From positions 1-33,554 of the forward strand of contig LKUD01000090.1 in the NCBI GenBank assembly GCA_001412355.1: DNA of 33,554 nucleotides, in the 5' to 3' direction. Below the pieces are notes generated by a model, which ran no database searches, was not told the DNA's origin, and was given only the letters and a program-made list of their open reading frames with translations. This DNA comes from Methanoculleus sp. SDB (GTDB taxonomy: Archaea; Halobacteriota; Methanomicrobia; Methanomicrobiales; Methanomicrobiaceae). Positions 16,215-24,170 of the stretch are shown one piece after another. Each line of letters opens with the position of its first letter. Position 1 is the stretch's first letter. Both the position numbers and the translations under genes were made by a program.

Positions 16215-16519
16215 CTCTCGAGTACGATCTCGATGCCTATGTCTTTGGGCACCTGGATTCGCATCAGCTGCCGGAGGGCACGCTCGTCTGCGTCCATGTC
16301 AATCAACCGCTTGTGCACGCGCATCTGCCAGCGATCCCATGTGGCGGTTCCCTCCCCATCCGGGCTTTTGCGGATAGGAATGACCATGCGCTTGGTGGGA
16401 AGCGGAATCGGGCCTGCCAGATTCACGCCTGTACGCTCTGCAATCTCTCGTATGCGGTCACAGACCATTTCTACTTTCTGAAAATCGGTGCCGGTGAGGC
16501 GTATTCTGGCTTTTTGCAT
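16211..16519 (-). CDS. rps10: Ribosomal protein S10
   Basis: S10 (102 residues) is part of the small-subunit head and in archaea follows the EF-1alpha gene. Typical segments are [40 protein letters not shown], the conserved [14 protein letters not shown], and [13 protein letters not shown] at the end. It lies 31 nt downstream of tuf. Its TGA overlaps the TTG start of the following membrane-protein gene. Confidence 0.96.
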   Translation of the reverse strand: MQKARIRLTGTDFQKVEMVCDRIREIAERTGVNLAGPIPLPTKRMVIPIRKSPDGEGTATWDRWQMRVHKRLIDMDADERALRQLMRIQVPKDIGIEIVLES

Positions 16520-16550
16520 TGGTGGTCACCTAAAAAGTATCGGGAGGGGA

Positions 16551-17828
16551 TTATCTCATCTGCTTGGCGTCGATGTCAATGCACATGCCGGCAGCGATAG
16601 TGGATCCCATATCACGGATGGCGAACCGTCCGAGCTGCGGGATTTCCTTCACTTTCTCGATGACCATCGGGCGCGTGGGCCGGAGCTTGACGATCGCGGC
16701 ATCGCCGGTTTTCAGGAACGTGGGGTTCTCTTCCTTGACCTGGCCGGTGCGGGGGTCGAGCTTCTTCTGGAGCTCGACGAACGTGCATGCGATCTGTGCG
16801 GTGTGGCAGTGGAAGACCGGGGTGTACCCGACGGTCAGGGCGCTCGGGTGGTGGAGAACGACGATCTGCGCGGTGAACTCCTCGGCCACCGTGGGGGGAA
16901 CGTCGGCGGGACCGCAGACGTCGCCGCGGCGGATGTCGCCCTTGCCGATACCCCGCACGTTGAAACCGACGTTGTCGCCGGGCAGTGCTTCGGGCTGCTC
17001 TTCGTGGTGCATCTCGATGGACTTAATCTCTCCTTCCTTGTTGGCGGGCATAAAGGAGACCTTCATCCCCTTCTTCATGATGCCCGTCTCGACACGGCCG
17101 ACGGGGACCGTTCCGATACCGGAGATGGAGTACACGTCCTGGATGGGGAGACGGAACGGCAGGCTTGTGGGCTTCTCGGGTGCTTCGAGCGTGTCGAGCG
17201 CCTCAAGCAGGGTCGGACCCTTGTACCAGGGAGTATTGTCGCTCTTCTTGGAGATGTTGTCGCCGGCGAATGCGCTCATTGCGATGAAATGGATGTTTGC
17301 GGGGTTGTATCCGACCATCTTGATGAGCTGTGAAAGCTGCTCCTTCACCTCGTTGTAGCGCTTCTCTTCGTACTTGGAGGCATCCATCTTGTTGATGCCG
17401 ATGATGAGCTGGTTGATGCCGAGCGTCCGGGCAAGGAACACGTGCTCCTTGGTCTGCTCCATGACACCGTCGGGTGCGGCGACAACGAGCAGTGCTGCAT
17501 CGGCCTGGGATGCGCCGGTGATCATGTTCTTGACGAAGTCGCGGTGACCGGGACAGTCCACAATGGTGAAATAGAACTTCGGCGTGTCGAACCGCTTGTG
17601 GGCGATGTCGATCGTGATACCGCGCTCGCGCTCCTCTTTGAGGTTGTCCATGACCCATGCGAACTCAAAGGAACCCTTTCCTTTTGATTCCGCTTCTTTT
17701 CGATAGTTTTCGATGATGTGCGGCGGTACGGCGCCGGTTTCAAAAAGCAGACGGCCGACTGTTGTTGACTTTCCGTGGTCAATATGTCCGATGACGGCCA
17801 GATTCATGTGAGGCTTATCTGATGCCAT
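16551..17828 (-). CDS. tuf: Elongation factor 1-alpha
   Basis: EF-1alpha (425 residues) carries aminoacyl-tRNA to the ribosome with GTP. Visible G motifs are GHIDHGKST (14-22), [12 protein letters not shown] and [13 protein letters not shown]; the effector-region segment [14 protein letters not shown] is intact. Domains 2 and 3 contain [18 protein letters not shown] and the closing [19 protein letters not shown]. Length and sequence are typical for Euryarchaeota. A GGAGGA ribosome binding site lies before the ATG, and a long leader contains a stable hairpin. The genes usually found upstream in the str operon (rps12, rps7, fusA) are not here, so tuf has its own promoter. Confidence 0.97.
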   Translation of the reverse strand: MASDKPHMNLAVIGHIDHGKSTTVGRLLFETGAVPPHIIENYRKEAESKGKGSFEFAWVMDNLKEERERGITIDIAHKRFDTPKFYFTIVDCPGHRDFVKNMITGASQADAALLVVAAPDGVMEQTKEHVFLARTLGINQLIIGINKMDASKYEEKRYNEVKEQLSQLIKMVGYNPANIHFIAMSAFAGDNISKKSDNTPWYKGPTLLEALDTLEAPEKPTSLPFRLPIQDVYSISGIGTVPVGRVETGIMKKGMKVSFMPANKEGEIKSIEMHHEEQPEALPGDNVGFNVRGIGKGDIRRGDVCGPADVPPTVAEEFTAQIVVLHHPSALTVGYTPVFHCHTAQIACTFVELQKKLDPRTGQVKEENPTFLKTGDAAIVKLRPTRPMVIEKVKEIPQLGRFAIRDMGSTIAAGMCIDIDAKQMR

Positions 17829-17856
17829 AATCCTGTCCTCCTGTTACTAATTACCT

Positions 17857-17925
17857 TCGGGACGGTCGCAGACGTCCCGATCGTATTGATACGAGTATCA
17901 TATATTGGAAAGCATGCTATATAAA
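17857..17925 (-). promoter_or_regulatory. tuf promoter, dyad at predicted start, and leader hairpin
   Basis: On the minus strand the TATA box TTTATATA spans 17925-17918. The predicted transcription start, about 25 nt on, falls inside a dyad TGATAC-GA-GTATCA (17887-17900). The leader then contains an 8-bp perfect stem (TCGGGACG 17857-17864, CGTCCCGA 17873-17880) with an 8-nt loop, ahead of the ribosome binding site. The dyad could be an operator and the hairpin an mRNA stabiliser or protein site; neither role is proven. Confidence 0.6.
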
Positions 17926-18014
17926 GCATTTCTCTTGGGAAAAAACTCTGCATTATCGGGCGTTTGCCGGTAATCGGCATGCTCTTATTTGTTCCCGGTA
18001 CCTATAGTTGTACC

Positions 18015-18317
18015 ATGAAAACATTGCCATTTACGCGTCCGGAGGGGAAGGATGATGTCCTTGTCGAATGTGCCGACGGCTGGGTGTCGGTGTACCGCAA
18101 GTGCAATGCCTGCATCCACTGTGCCGGAGTCAGAGTCGGAAAACGGGCCATGCCGTCCCCTCTCCGGAAAAGGATGGAGGAAGTAAAACGGGGGCGCGCC
18201 CCGGACGAAGCACTGCAGGAAGCACTTATCATGTACAATACGCTTATCCGTGACGGCAGCGCGATTGAGTGCGACGATGACGGCAATGAAGGATTCAGGA
18301 CGATGTACGAGTACTGA
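18015..18317 (+). CDS. Unknown small protein with CxxC motif, 100 residues
   Basis: I do not recognise this protein. From the ATG at 18015 it has 100 residues, with YRKCNACIHCAGVRVG near 32-47 (three cysteines, C-x2-C-x2-C) plus two others (in VECADGW and IECDDDG). It has no signal peptide or membrane helix. The middle (RKRMEEVKRGRAPDEALQEA) is a charged helix. An upstream TTG in frame adds 17 hydrophobic residues in the gap but has no ribosome binding site. No ribosome binding site precedes the ATG either, so a leaderless start is possible. The cysteines might bind a metal or Fe-S centre. It is convergent with the Dsr-like gene, eight bases apart; a functional tie is speculative. Confidence 0.65.
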   Translation: MKTLPFTRPEGKDDVLVECADGWVSVYRKCNACIHCAGVRVGKRAMPSPLRKRMEEVKRGRAPDEALQEALIMYNTLIRDGSAIECDDDGNEGFRTMYEY

Positions 18318-18325
18318 AAAACCGG

Positions 18326-19198
18326 CTATTTTTCTGGTTTCGTTTTCACATCCTCCAGTATCTCCTTTTTGAATGCGTCGAAGTTGATGTCGTCGAGCTG
18401 GTCGGAGAGCAGCCGTCCGCTCCAGGCACGGCGGTATATCCAGTAGACGATACGCTCGATGATGGCGACCGTTTCTTCCGCCGTCGCCACTTCCACGAGC
18501 TCACGCCCGAGTTTCGGGTGGCGTCCCCGGCGCCCCCCCACCGTAATGAGATAATGTGCGTCCTCGGTTGTGAGAAGGTCGAAAGGACATGACTGGACAC
18601 AGACCCCGCAAAGGATGCATTTACTCTCGTCAACGTAGCTGATGCCGTTTCTGATGCTGATGGCGCATTCCTTGCAGTATTCGACGCAGGTTCCGCATCC
18701 CGTGCAGAGGCCCGGGGTGCGGACTGGCTTGATCCGCCCGGTCACTCCTATTTCGTTGAGTATGGGGCTCGTGCATGCATAGGGGCATGCCGAGAGGGCA
18801 ATCCGTACCTTGACGGGCATTTCTTTCCCGAAAAGCCGGGAGTCGAGGGTACGGGCGAGCCCGATGGTATCGATATTGGCGTACTTGCACCGATCGGTGC
18901 CGGGACATGCCGTGATATTGACGATCTCGTCCCGCTCCGATCCGATTGGTGTGCCGTTTTTACTGAGATCCCGGGCAATTTTTGCGAGAAGACGGTGATC
19001 GACATGGGGAATCTCGATAGTCTGCCGTGTCGTGAGGTGCACCTCCCCTGCCTGGTATTTCTTGGCGATACGTGCAATCCCGCGCATCTGGTCAATCGAG
19101 AGAATCCCGGCGGGCAGCCGGACCCGTATGGTGCAATAGTCGGCGTCCCGTTCGGTGATGACGCCCCCTTTCATGTGGATGCCGTAATCCCGTATCAT
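18326..19198 (-). CDS. Dissimilatory-sulfite-reductase-like siroheme/Fe-S protein
   Basis: This 290-residue protein has the methanogen Dsr-like architecture. A ferredoxin-like half domain (about 1-75) is followed by the siroheme/[4Fe-4S] signature Cys98-x5-Cys104 (ACPGTDRC) and Cys138-x3-Cys142 (ACPYAC). Two inserted [4Fe-4S] motifs follow, with Cys165/168/171/175 and Cys194/197/200/204. The R and K residues that bind sulfite in true reductases cannot be verified by eye. Such proteins are widespread in methanogens, and most are not proven sulfite reductases; electron transfer or sulfur/nitrogen oxyanion detoxification are candidate roles. A TATA-like TTTTATCAT about 28 nt upstream suggests a leaderless mRNA. 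Confidence 0.85.
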   Translation of the reverse strand: MIRDYGIHMKGGVITERDADYCTIRVRLPAGILSIDQMRGIARIAKKYQAGEVHLTTRQTIEIPHVDHRLLAKIARDLSKNGTPIGSERDEIVNITACPGTDRCKYANIDTIGLARTLDSRLFGKEMPVKVRIALSACPYACTSPILNEIGVTGRIKPVRTPGLCTGCGTCVEYCKECAISIRNGISYVDESKCILCGVCVQSCPFDLLTTEDAHYLITVGGRRGRHPKLGRELVEVATAEETVAIIERIVYWIYRRAWSGRLLSDQLDDINFDAFKKEILEDVKTKPEK

Positions 19199-19240
19199 TG
19201 CTGGTACATGGGACTTGAGAATGATAAAACCGTAGTTGCA

Positions 19241-19960
19241 TCACGCGAAGGCGAACACGAGGATGACCGCGGCGCGGACAATGTCGTGGGTTGCACCCAC
19301 CACATCACCATTGACTCCCCCGAAAAGCCGTCTGGCAAGAATCTGCATGCCGCCGGTAACGAACGCAGCGGCTGCGAATCCTGATGCAAGCCGCACTAAC
19401 GGGATGCCTGTTGCCAGAAGAGGGAGGCAGAGGAGGACGGCGAGAGGCAGAAAATACACCCGGGCCCTAACGTGAAGGAAGTGGTGGATCCCCTCCTTCC
19501 TGAACGGAGTGCCTGTTACCGTCAGTACCGCCATCGCCCCTTTGGACAACACTTCCCCTGCAAGAATGGCATACGGCACCGAGGGGCCCGCTGAGAGGCC
19601 TGCGTAGGCTACCAGGTACAGGAGAATGCCGGCAGCCACGCCGCCCGTGCCGATCTGCCGATCGGTAAGCGCCCTGATACGCACGTCCCTGCCCCCATGC
19701 GCCATCATTCCGTCACCGAAATCAAGGAGGCCGTCGAGGTGGTTTCCCCCCGAGAGGAGGACGACGGCGGCGAGCGCGAGAGCAGCAGCTATCCCTGTGT
19801 CGGGGACGGCCATGGCGATCAATGCGGCGATCCCCCCCGTCACGTACCCGGCGGCCGGATAGAGCCATGATCTCCGGGCGAATGCCTCGAAGTCTGCCGG
19901 AGCCCCGAGCGGGAGCACGGTTGTCCACTGCAAAAGAGCGCGGAGCGATGTCATACGCAT
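19241..19960 (-). CDS. cobS: Adenosylcobinamide-GDP ribazoletransferase (cobalamin synthase)
   Basis: CobS joins adenosylcobinamide-GDP with alpha-ribazole (or its phosphate) at the membrane, the last ring-side step of cobamide synthesis. The 239-residue protein is strongly hydrophobic. It has the family motifs GNHLDGLLDFGDGMM (about 71-85), with the acidic catalytic/metal residues, DRQIGTGG, and near the end GGVNGDVVGATHD. Two starts are possible: ATG at 19960 and ATG at 19954; the latter forms an ATGA overlap with the cobZ stop. It is the second gene of a cobZ-cobS operon. Confidence 0.93.
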   Translation of the reverse strand: MRMTSLRALLQWTTVLPLGAPADFEAFARRSWLYPAAGYVTGGIAALIAMAVPDTGIAAALALAAVVLLSGGNHLDGLLDFGDGMMAHGGRDVRIRALTDRQIGTGGVAAGILLYLVAYAGLSAGPSVPYAILAGEVLSKGAMAVLTVTGTPFRKEGIHHFLHVRARVYFLPLAVLLCLPLLATGIPLVRLASGFAAAAFVTGGMQILARRLFGGVNGDVVGATHDIVRAAVILVFAFA

Positions 19961-20364
19961 TCCGAAAGAAGGGAGGTGCAGCCGGCGATCAGGCCTGTCA
20001 CCGCATTGTCGAGAACCGGCCCGAGTGCCGAGAGGATGCCCGGTTTCGCCGTTTCATACCGGTTGAATTCAAACCGGGCGCGGTCTCCGCCGATCATCTC
20101 GGCGATTGCAATCCCGATTGGCCCGTCGCCATCCCCCGGGATATCCGAATAATGCCTGATGCAGTTTTCGTCTTCGAGGAGGATCGCTCCGAGCAGGAGG
20201 GATGCGATGTCCGGATCGCGCAGCGCCGCACTGATCGTCCCTGCAAGGGCGCCTGCCGTCCCGCGTGGGCCGTATCCCCCGGGGATACGGAGCGCCATCG
20301 CCGTTTCAACGATATCCGGCACGGTGATGCCCTTTGCAAGAAGCCGCTCCTCGATTTCCAACAT
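19951..20364 (-). CDS. cobZ: Alpha-ribazole-5'-phosphate phosphatase, PgpA family
   Basis: This 137-residue protein belongs to the CobZ/PgpA-like group. In Methanosarcina CobZ replaces the bacterial CobC phosphatase that removes phosphate from alpha-ribazole-phosphate or the finished cobamide phosphate. Visible conserved parts are an N-terminal helix (IEERLLAKGI), IVETAMALRIPGGYG, an acidic stretch LLEDENC and GPIGIAIAEMIGGDRARFEFNRYE. Placement directly before cobS, with stop/start overlap, supports the cobamide role rather than phosphatidylglycerophosphate phosphatase. The ATG has no ribosome binding site and a perfect 8-bp dyad stands just upstream. Confidence 0.85.
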   Translation of the reverse strand: MLEIEERLLAKGITVPDIVETAMALRIPGGYGPRGTAGALAGTISAALRDPDIASLLLGAILLEDENCIRHYSDIPGDGDGPIGIAIAEMIGGDRARFEFNRYETAKPGILSALGPVLDNAVTGLIAGCTSLLSECV

Positions 20365-20369
20365 AGAGT

Positions 20370-20394
20370 ATTATCTGTAAAAATTTCAGATAAT
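20370..20394. promoter_or_regulatory. Perfect dyad ATTATCTG-N9-CAGATAAT before cobZ
   Basis: The arms 20370-20377 and 20387-20394 are exact inverted repeats with a 9-nt AT-rich spacer. The dyad ends six bases from the cobZ ATG. A TATA-like GATATCATTAT (20400-20390 on the minus strand) overlaps its right arm about 30 nt before the ATG, so transcription would start at or near the start codon. This position fits a repressor operator for cobZ-cobS. Confidence 0.55.
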
Positions 20395-20443
20395 GATATC
20401 TAACGAACGCCGCATCGGTGCACGGCGTACGGGTGCGATGGAG

Positions 20444-20475
20444 TTCTCCCGGAATTGCTGTGCCCGCGGGGAGAA
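20444..20475. promoter_or_regulatory. Inverted repeat TTCTCCC-N18-GGGAGAA upstream of cobT
   Basis: The 7-bp arms 20444-20450 and 20469-20475 are exact inverted repeats ending five bases before a TATA-like GAATAATAAG (20481-20490). The location fits an upstream regulator site or a chance hairpin. Confidence 0.3.
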
Positions 20476-20542
20476 ACCGTGAATAATAAGGATGAATCAC
20501 AACCATACTGACACAATCCGGCTGTATAGAAGGAGATCGACC

Positions 20543-21553
20543 ATGCAATTCATATCGGAAAAACCGCGTTTCACTTTCGAGCACCCCCTGTTCGCCGTTG
20601 TCCTAGCGAACACCATGCTCTCCACCGTTCCCGGGATATCGGGCGCCGGCCCGACGCCCGAAAAGACGCTTTTAACACCGAATCTTGATTCCGAACTGGT
20701 AGCGAAAGGCGCGATTACGAGCCTGCCGGTGAAGCCCGACACCCCGACGGGATGCCCGACCCCCTCCACGATTACCCGGTCGATGACCGCACTGACGGGC
20801 CTTGTCCCCGCATTTGTGAATGCCGGGCTCGTGCACCCGCCCGCGGTCCCGTGCATCGATGTCTACGGGGAACCGGGCGCAGATCCGCGTTTTACGGATG
20901 CAGTGCCGCGTGCACGGGAGCTGTACTCCCGTGGCAGGCTCGTCGGTGAGTTTTTTTCCGGATACAGTGATCTGCTGGTGCTCGGGGAATGCGTGCCCGG
21001 CGGCACGACCACCGCCCTCTGCGTGCTGCGGGCCCTCGGGATCCCCGCACGTGTCTCGAGCAGTTTCGTTGACAACCCGCATTCCCGGAAAGACGAGGTC
21101 TGCACGGCGGTCCTCGAACGGATCGGAAACAGCGTTCCCGCGGATCCGCTCGATGTGGTGCGTGCTGCGGGCGATCCGATGATTGCCGTCGCTGCGGGAA
21201 TCTGTGCATCGTACCGTGGCACGGTGGTTCTCGCGGGCGGCACCCAGATGCTCGCTGTCGCTGCGGTGCTGAAGGGGCTGGGCATGCCCATGCCCGATCT
21301 TGCCACGACTGCCTATGTCCGTGATGACGCGAGTGCGAGTTTCACGGCGACGTGCGCGGACGTGGGGGCCCATGCCTACTATGTGGACCCCGATTTCGGT
21401 GACCTCGGGCATGCGGGCCTTGCCCGGTACTGCATCGGTGAAGTCAAGGAAGGAATGGGCGCGGGGGGGGCGATGCTCCTTGCGTCCCTGATGGGGCATT
21501 CGCCCATCGCCATCACGGGAGCGATACTTGACTTCATCCGGGGGTACGGATGA
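20543..21553 (+). CDS. cobT: Nicotinate-nucleotide phosphoribosyltransferase, archaeal CobT type
   Basis: Archaeal CobT (as MJ1598, TIGR00303) makes alpha-ribazole-phosphate or an equivalent lower-ligand nucleotide from nicotinate mononucleotide and a base. The protein of 336 residues begins MQFISEKPRFTFEHPLF. Typical segments are ISGAGPTPEKTLLTPNLD, LVLGECVPGGTTTALCVL and AGGTQMLAVAA. The start at 20543 is preceded by a good GGAGATC site; the earlier in-frame ATG at 20492 lacks one. It faces cobZ-cobS across a shared control region, so the three genes make a lower-ligand assembly locus. Confidence 0.9.
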   Translation: MQFISEKPRFTFEHPLFAVVLANTMLSTVPGISGAGPTPEKTLLTPNLDSELVAKGAITSLPVKPDTPTGCPTPSTITRSMTALTGLVPAFVNAGLVHPPAVPCIDVYGEPGADPRFTDAVPRARELYSRGRLVGEFFSGYSDLLVLGECVPGGTTTALCVLRALGIPARVSSSFVDNPHSRKDEVCTAVLERIGNSVPADPLDVVRAAGDPMIAVAAGICASYRGTVVLAGGTQMLAVAAVLKGLGMPMPDLATTAYVRDDASASFTATCADVGAHAYYVDPDFGDLGHAGLARYCIGEVKEGMGAGGAMLLASLMGHSPIAITGAILDFIRGYG

Positions 21554-21590
21554 CAAAGTGCTTTACCATCATACGTTCAAGAATTACCAA

Positions 21591-22154
21591 ATGCGTCCGC
21601 TCTATGTCGTAAACAATTTCGGGCAGACAAATCACCTCATCCTGAGAATGCTTCGGGATCTTGATATCGATGCACGGATGATCCCGAATGAAACACCGCC
21701 GGACGAGGTGAGGGAAGGATGCCGGGGAATCATCCTCGGGGGTGGCCCTGCACTTGAACGCGCCGGGAAGGCGGCGCAGTACCTCGATCTCGGCCTTCCT
21801 GTCCTCGGCATCTGCCTCGGCCTGCATATCATTACCACCGCCCGCGGCGGCACCGTTACGCATAGCCAGAGCGGCGGGTACGGGTCGGTGACGGTGGAGA
21901 TTCTTGAGCCCGATACCATTCTCGCAGGGTATCCTTCCACAATATCGGTCTGGGCATCCCATGCCGACGAGGTAACGGCGATGCCGGACGGGTTTACCCT
22001 GCTGGCACGCTCCGCGATCTGCGGTGTCGAGGCGATGGCCTCCCCCGATGACCATCTCTACGGGATACAGTGGCACCCCGAGGTGAGCCATTCAGTTGAC
22101 GGGCGGCTTGTATACGAGAATTTTGACCGGCTCTGCTCTGAGCTTGCGGACTGA
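21591..22154 (+). CDS. guaAa: GMP synthase, glutamine amidotransferase subunit A
   Basis: Archaea split GMP synthase into a glutaminase (GuaAa) and an ATP-pyrophosphatase subunit; this is the 187-residue glutaminase, which supplies ammonia to XMP. The class I amidotransferase nucleophile is the Cys in PVLGICLGLHII, and the His/Glu pair is in IQWHPEVSH. The start at ATG 21591 gives the usual N-terminus RPLYVVNNFGQTNHLI, 37 bases after cobT; the longer ORF overlaps cobT without support. No ribosome binding site is visible. The ATPase subunit is not in this window. Confidence 0.92.
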   Translation: MRPLYVVNNFGQTNHLILRMLRDLDIDARMIPNETPPDEVREGCRGIILGGGPALERAGKAAQYLDLGLPVLGICLGLHIITTARGGTVTHSQSGGYGSVTVEILEPDTILAGYPSTISVWASHADEVTAMPDGFTLLARSAICGVEAMASPDDHLYGIQWHPEVSHSVDGRLVYENFDRLCSELAD

Positions 22155-22160
22155 TGCCGG

Positions 22161-22709
22161 ATGCCTGTTCCCTCTGCTGCCGATCTTGCCGATGACATTG
22201 TCCGCATCGGTTTCCGCTGCATCGGATGCGGGACCTGCTGCCGGAGAGAAGAACCGGATTCCAATCTTGTGATGGCCGGAGCGCCGGAGATCCGGCGTAT
22301 CCTGCAGGCGACCGGAAGCAGCTGGGACGACGTCGCTCTCCCCTATCCCGAGTATATCGACGGACCGGAACGGTCCCGGATCACCTTCGGGTGGTGCCTC
22401 CGGCAGACCGGCGATACGTGCGCATTTCTCCGGAACGGGCGGTGCCGGATCTACGGAGTCCGCCCGTGGATCTGCAGGACCTTCCCCTTCATGCTCGGAG
22501 ACGACGGACTCCTTGTCTCCGAATGTCCCGGAATCGGGGGCGTGATCGGGGCGGAGGCGGCCTTTGCCCTTGCCTGTGATCTCATTGCCCGGAAACATGC
22601 CGAGGATGAAGAGCACCAGCAGGTGGCTCTCCGGTACGGCAGGGCGGAAGTGCCCCCCGGTATGTCCGTGGTCATCGATTCCGAGGGAGTGAAACCAATC
22701 CATGGGTAA
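22161..22709 (+). CDS. YkgJ-family cysteine cluster protein
   Basis: This 182-residue cytoplasmic protein has the YkgJ pattern: Cys20-x2-Cys23-x2-Cys26-Cys27 in RCIGCGTCCRRE, then Cys residues in DTCAFL, GRCRIYGVRPWICRTFPF and SECPGI. The clustered cysteines suggest Fe-S or zinc binding; members of this family have no assigned general function. Its start lies six bases after the guaAa stop and its end overlaps traB by eight bases, so the run guaAa-ykgJ-traB is probably one transcript. Confidence 0.85.
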   Translation: MPVPSAADLADDIVRIGFRCIGCGTCCRREEPDSNLVMAGAPEIRRILQATGSSWDDVALPYPEYIDGPERSRITFGWCLRQTGDTCAFLRNGRCRIYGVRPWICRTFPFMLGDDGLLVSECPGIGGVIGAEAAFALACDLIARKHAEDEEHQQVALRYGRAEVPPGMSVVIDSEGVKPIHG

Positions 22710-23904
22710 TATTCACATTGTCGGGACCGCCCATGTCTCGAAGAAGAGCATTGAGGAGGTGAAGGCCGCCATGGCGGAGTTCTCTCCCGATGTCGTGGCA
22801 ATCGAGCTTGATCCCGGCCGCTTTGCAGCCCTGAAGCACCAGGGCCCCGAACCCTCGGTTTCAGATGTGCTGAAGGGAGGAAATTTCTCCCAGCTGCTGG
22901 TCCAGTGGCTCCTCGCGTACCTGCAGCGGCGGATTGGAATGGATGTGGGAGTGGAGCCCGGAGCGGAGATGCTCGTCGCAATCGAGGAGGCGGAGGGCCG
23001 CGAAATTCCCGTTGCACTTGTCGATCGCGACATACGCATTACTCTCATGCGGTTCTGGAGGACGATGTCCCTCTGGGAGAAGGTGAAGATGGGGGCTGCC
23101 CTCGCCGCATCGATAGCGGGCTTCGGCCAGGAGGAGATCAACGTGGACACCCTCACGGAGCAGGACGTCATTACGGCGGCTCTCGAAGAGTTCAGGAAAT
23201 ACTCCCCGCACGGCGCCCGTGCCCTTATCGACGAGCGTGACGCATATCTCGCCCACCAGCTCCGGCAGCTCTCGCACCGGTACGACCGCGTGCTCGGGAT
23301 CGTCGGGGCGGGGCATGTGCGGGGCATCGTGCGCTACCTCGAGAATCCTGCATCCATTCCGCCGATCACGAAACTCACGGAGGAGCCTGCAGTCCTCCCG
23401 TGGGCGAAGATTATCGGAATCGGAGTGGTGCTGCTTTTTGCCTCTCTGCTGGTCACGATTGCGTTTTCCGGTGTCGGGATTGAGGTTCTCCTGCTTGCGC
23501 TCCTCTACTGGGTGCTTGTCAACGGCACCCTCTCTGCCGCCTTCACCCTCGCGGCGGGCGGCCATCCACTCTCGGCGCTTACGGCATTTGCCGTCTCGTG
23601 GCTCACGTCCCTCAACCCCCTGATTGCCGCAGGGTGGTTTGCAGCAATAACCGAGGCGAAGATACGGAAACCGTCGACAGCAGATTTTCAGGCGATAATG
23701 GATGCCGATTCATTTGAAACGCTCAGAAAAGTGCCGCTCTTCCGGGTGGTGCTTGTTGCGGCGCTTGCCAACGTCGGGAGCACGCTCGGTACGTTTGCAT
23801 ATTTTATCTTTCTCTTCCCGATTCTGGGAATTGATCCGCAGGCGGTCATTCTGGCGGGCGCACAGAACCTCTGGGAATTTATCAGGGTCATAACTCCCTT
23901 CTGA
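22702..23904 (+). CDS. TraB/PrgY-family protein with C-terminal membrane domain
   Basis: This 400-residue protein starts with the TraB signature IHIVGTAHVSKKSIEEV (4-20), then VVAIELDPGRFAAL and later GIVGAGHVRGIVRYL. The GxxH and E motifs have led to a proposed metalloprotease-like activity in the related Tiki/GumN superfamily. About four hydrophobic helices fill the C-terminal third (from about residue 230). In bacteria members inhibit conjugation pheromones; the archaeal role is unknown. GGGAGTG, 12 bases before the ATG, acts as ribosome binding site within the end of the upstream gene. Confidence 0.85.
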   Translation: MGNIHIVGTAHVSKKSIEEVKAAMAEFSPDVVAIELDPGRFAALKHQGPEPSVSDVLKGGNFSQLLVQWLLAYLQRRIGMDVGVEPGAEMLVAIEEAEGREIPVALVDRDIRITLMRFWRTMSLWEKVKMGAALAASIAGFGQEEINVDTLTEQDVITAALEEFRKYSPHGARALIDERDAYLAHQLRQLSHRYDRVLGIVGAGHVRGIVRYLENPASIPPITKLTEEPAVLPWAKIIGIGVVLLFASLLVTIAFSGVGIEVLLLALLYWVLVNGTLSAAFTLAAGGHPLSALTAFAVSWLTSLNPLIAAGWFAAITEAKIRKPSTADFQAIMDADSFETLRKVPLFRVVLVAALANVGSTLGTFAYFIFLFPILGIDPQAVILAGAQNLWEFIRVITPF

Positions 23905-23907
23905 AAA

Positions 23908-23927
23908 GTACAGCATATATGTTGTAC
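23908..23927. promoter_or_regulatory. Near-perfect 20-bp palindrome after traB
   Basis: GTACAGCATATATGTTGTAC is self-complementary except for one pair, which would be a G-U wobble in RNA. It begins four bases after the traB stop and is followed by a TTTTTT run (23939-23944), so it could work as a terminator stem or a protein site. Confidence 0.4.
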
Positions 23928-24078
23928 ATTCGCAGAATTTTTTCATAATGATTTTAACCTATCGCGCGAGACTCTCTCCCGGGACAGGCGGATTCACACG
24001 CACTGCCGGCCTCTGTCCGGACGCAGTGGCATAATCCGCACGAATCCCGCAGATGCGATGGCAGCGGATTCCCTTCCT

Positions 24079-24131
24079 GTGCCAATCCTCAAGTGAGGGA
24101 GGGTGTCCTCTGATGGCACCATCTCATTTTT
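24079..24131 (+). other. Predicted compact three-way RNA junction plus T run
   Basis: In this gene-free interval (23905-24170), an outer stem GTGCCA (24079-24084) with TGGCAC (24114-24119) encloses two adjacent hairpins: CCTC-aagt-GAGG (24087-24098) and GAGG-gtgt-CCTC (24099-24110). All stems are perfect. Five T residues follow at 24127-24131. This could be a terminator, a leader element of the nitroreductase gene or a small RNA. Short stems alone can arise by chance, so I keep confidence low. I see nothing else identifiable in the rest of the gap apart from the palindrome at its start. Confidence 0.3.
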
Positions 24132-24170
24132 CCGCAAGGCTTTTTGCATTTGCCTCCCTCATAGCGCATC

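Noticed and set aside
20395-20542. Cobalamin riboswitch before cobT
   Set aside because: No B12-box-like sequence is seen, and the signals found are short DNA-type inverted repeats.
23905-24170. A tRNA or other known RNA gene in the largest gene-free gap
   Set aside because: I could not find a tRNA cloverleaf, T-arm consensus or CCA context; only the short stems reported above.
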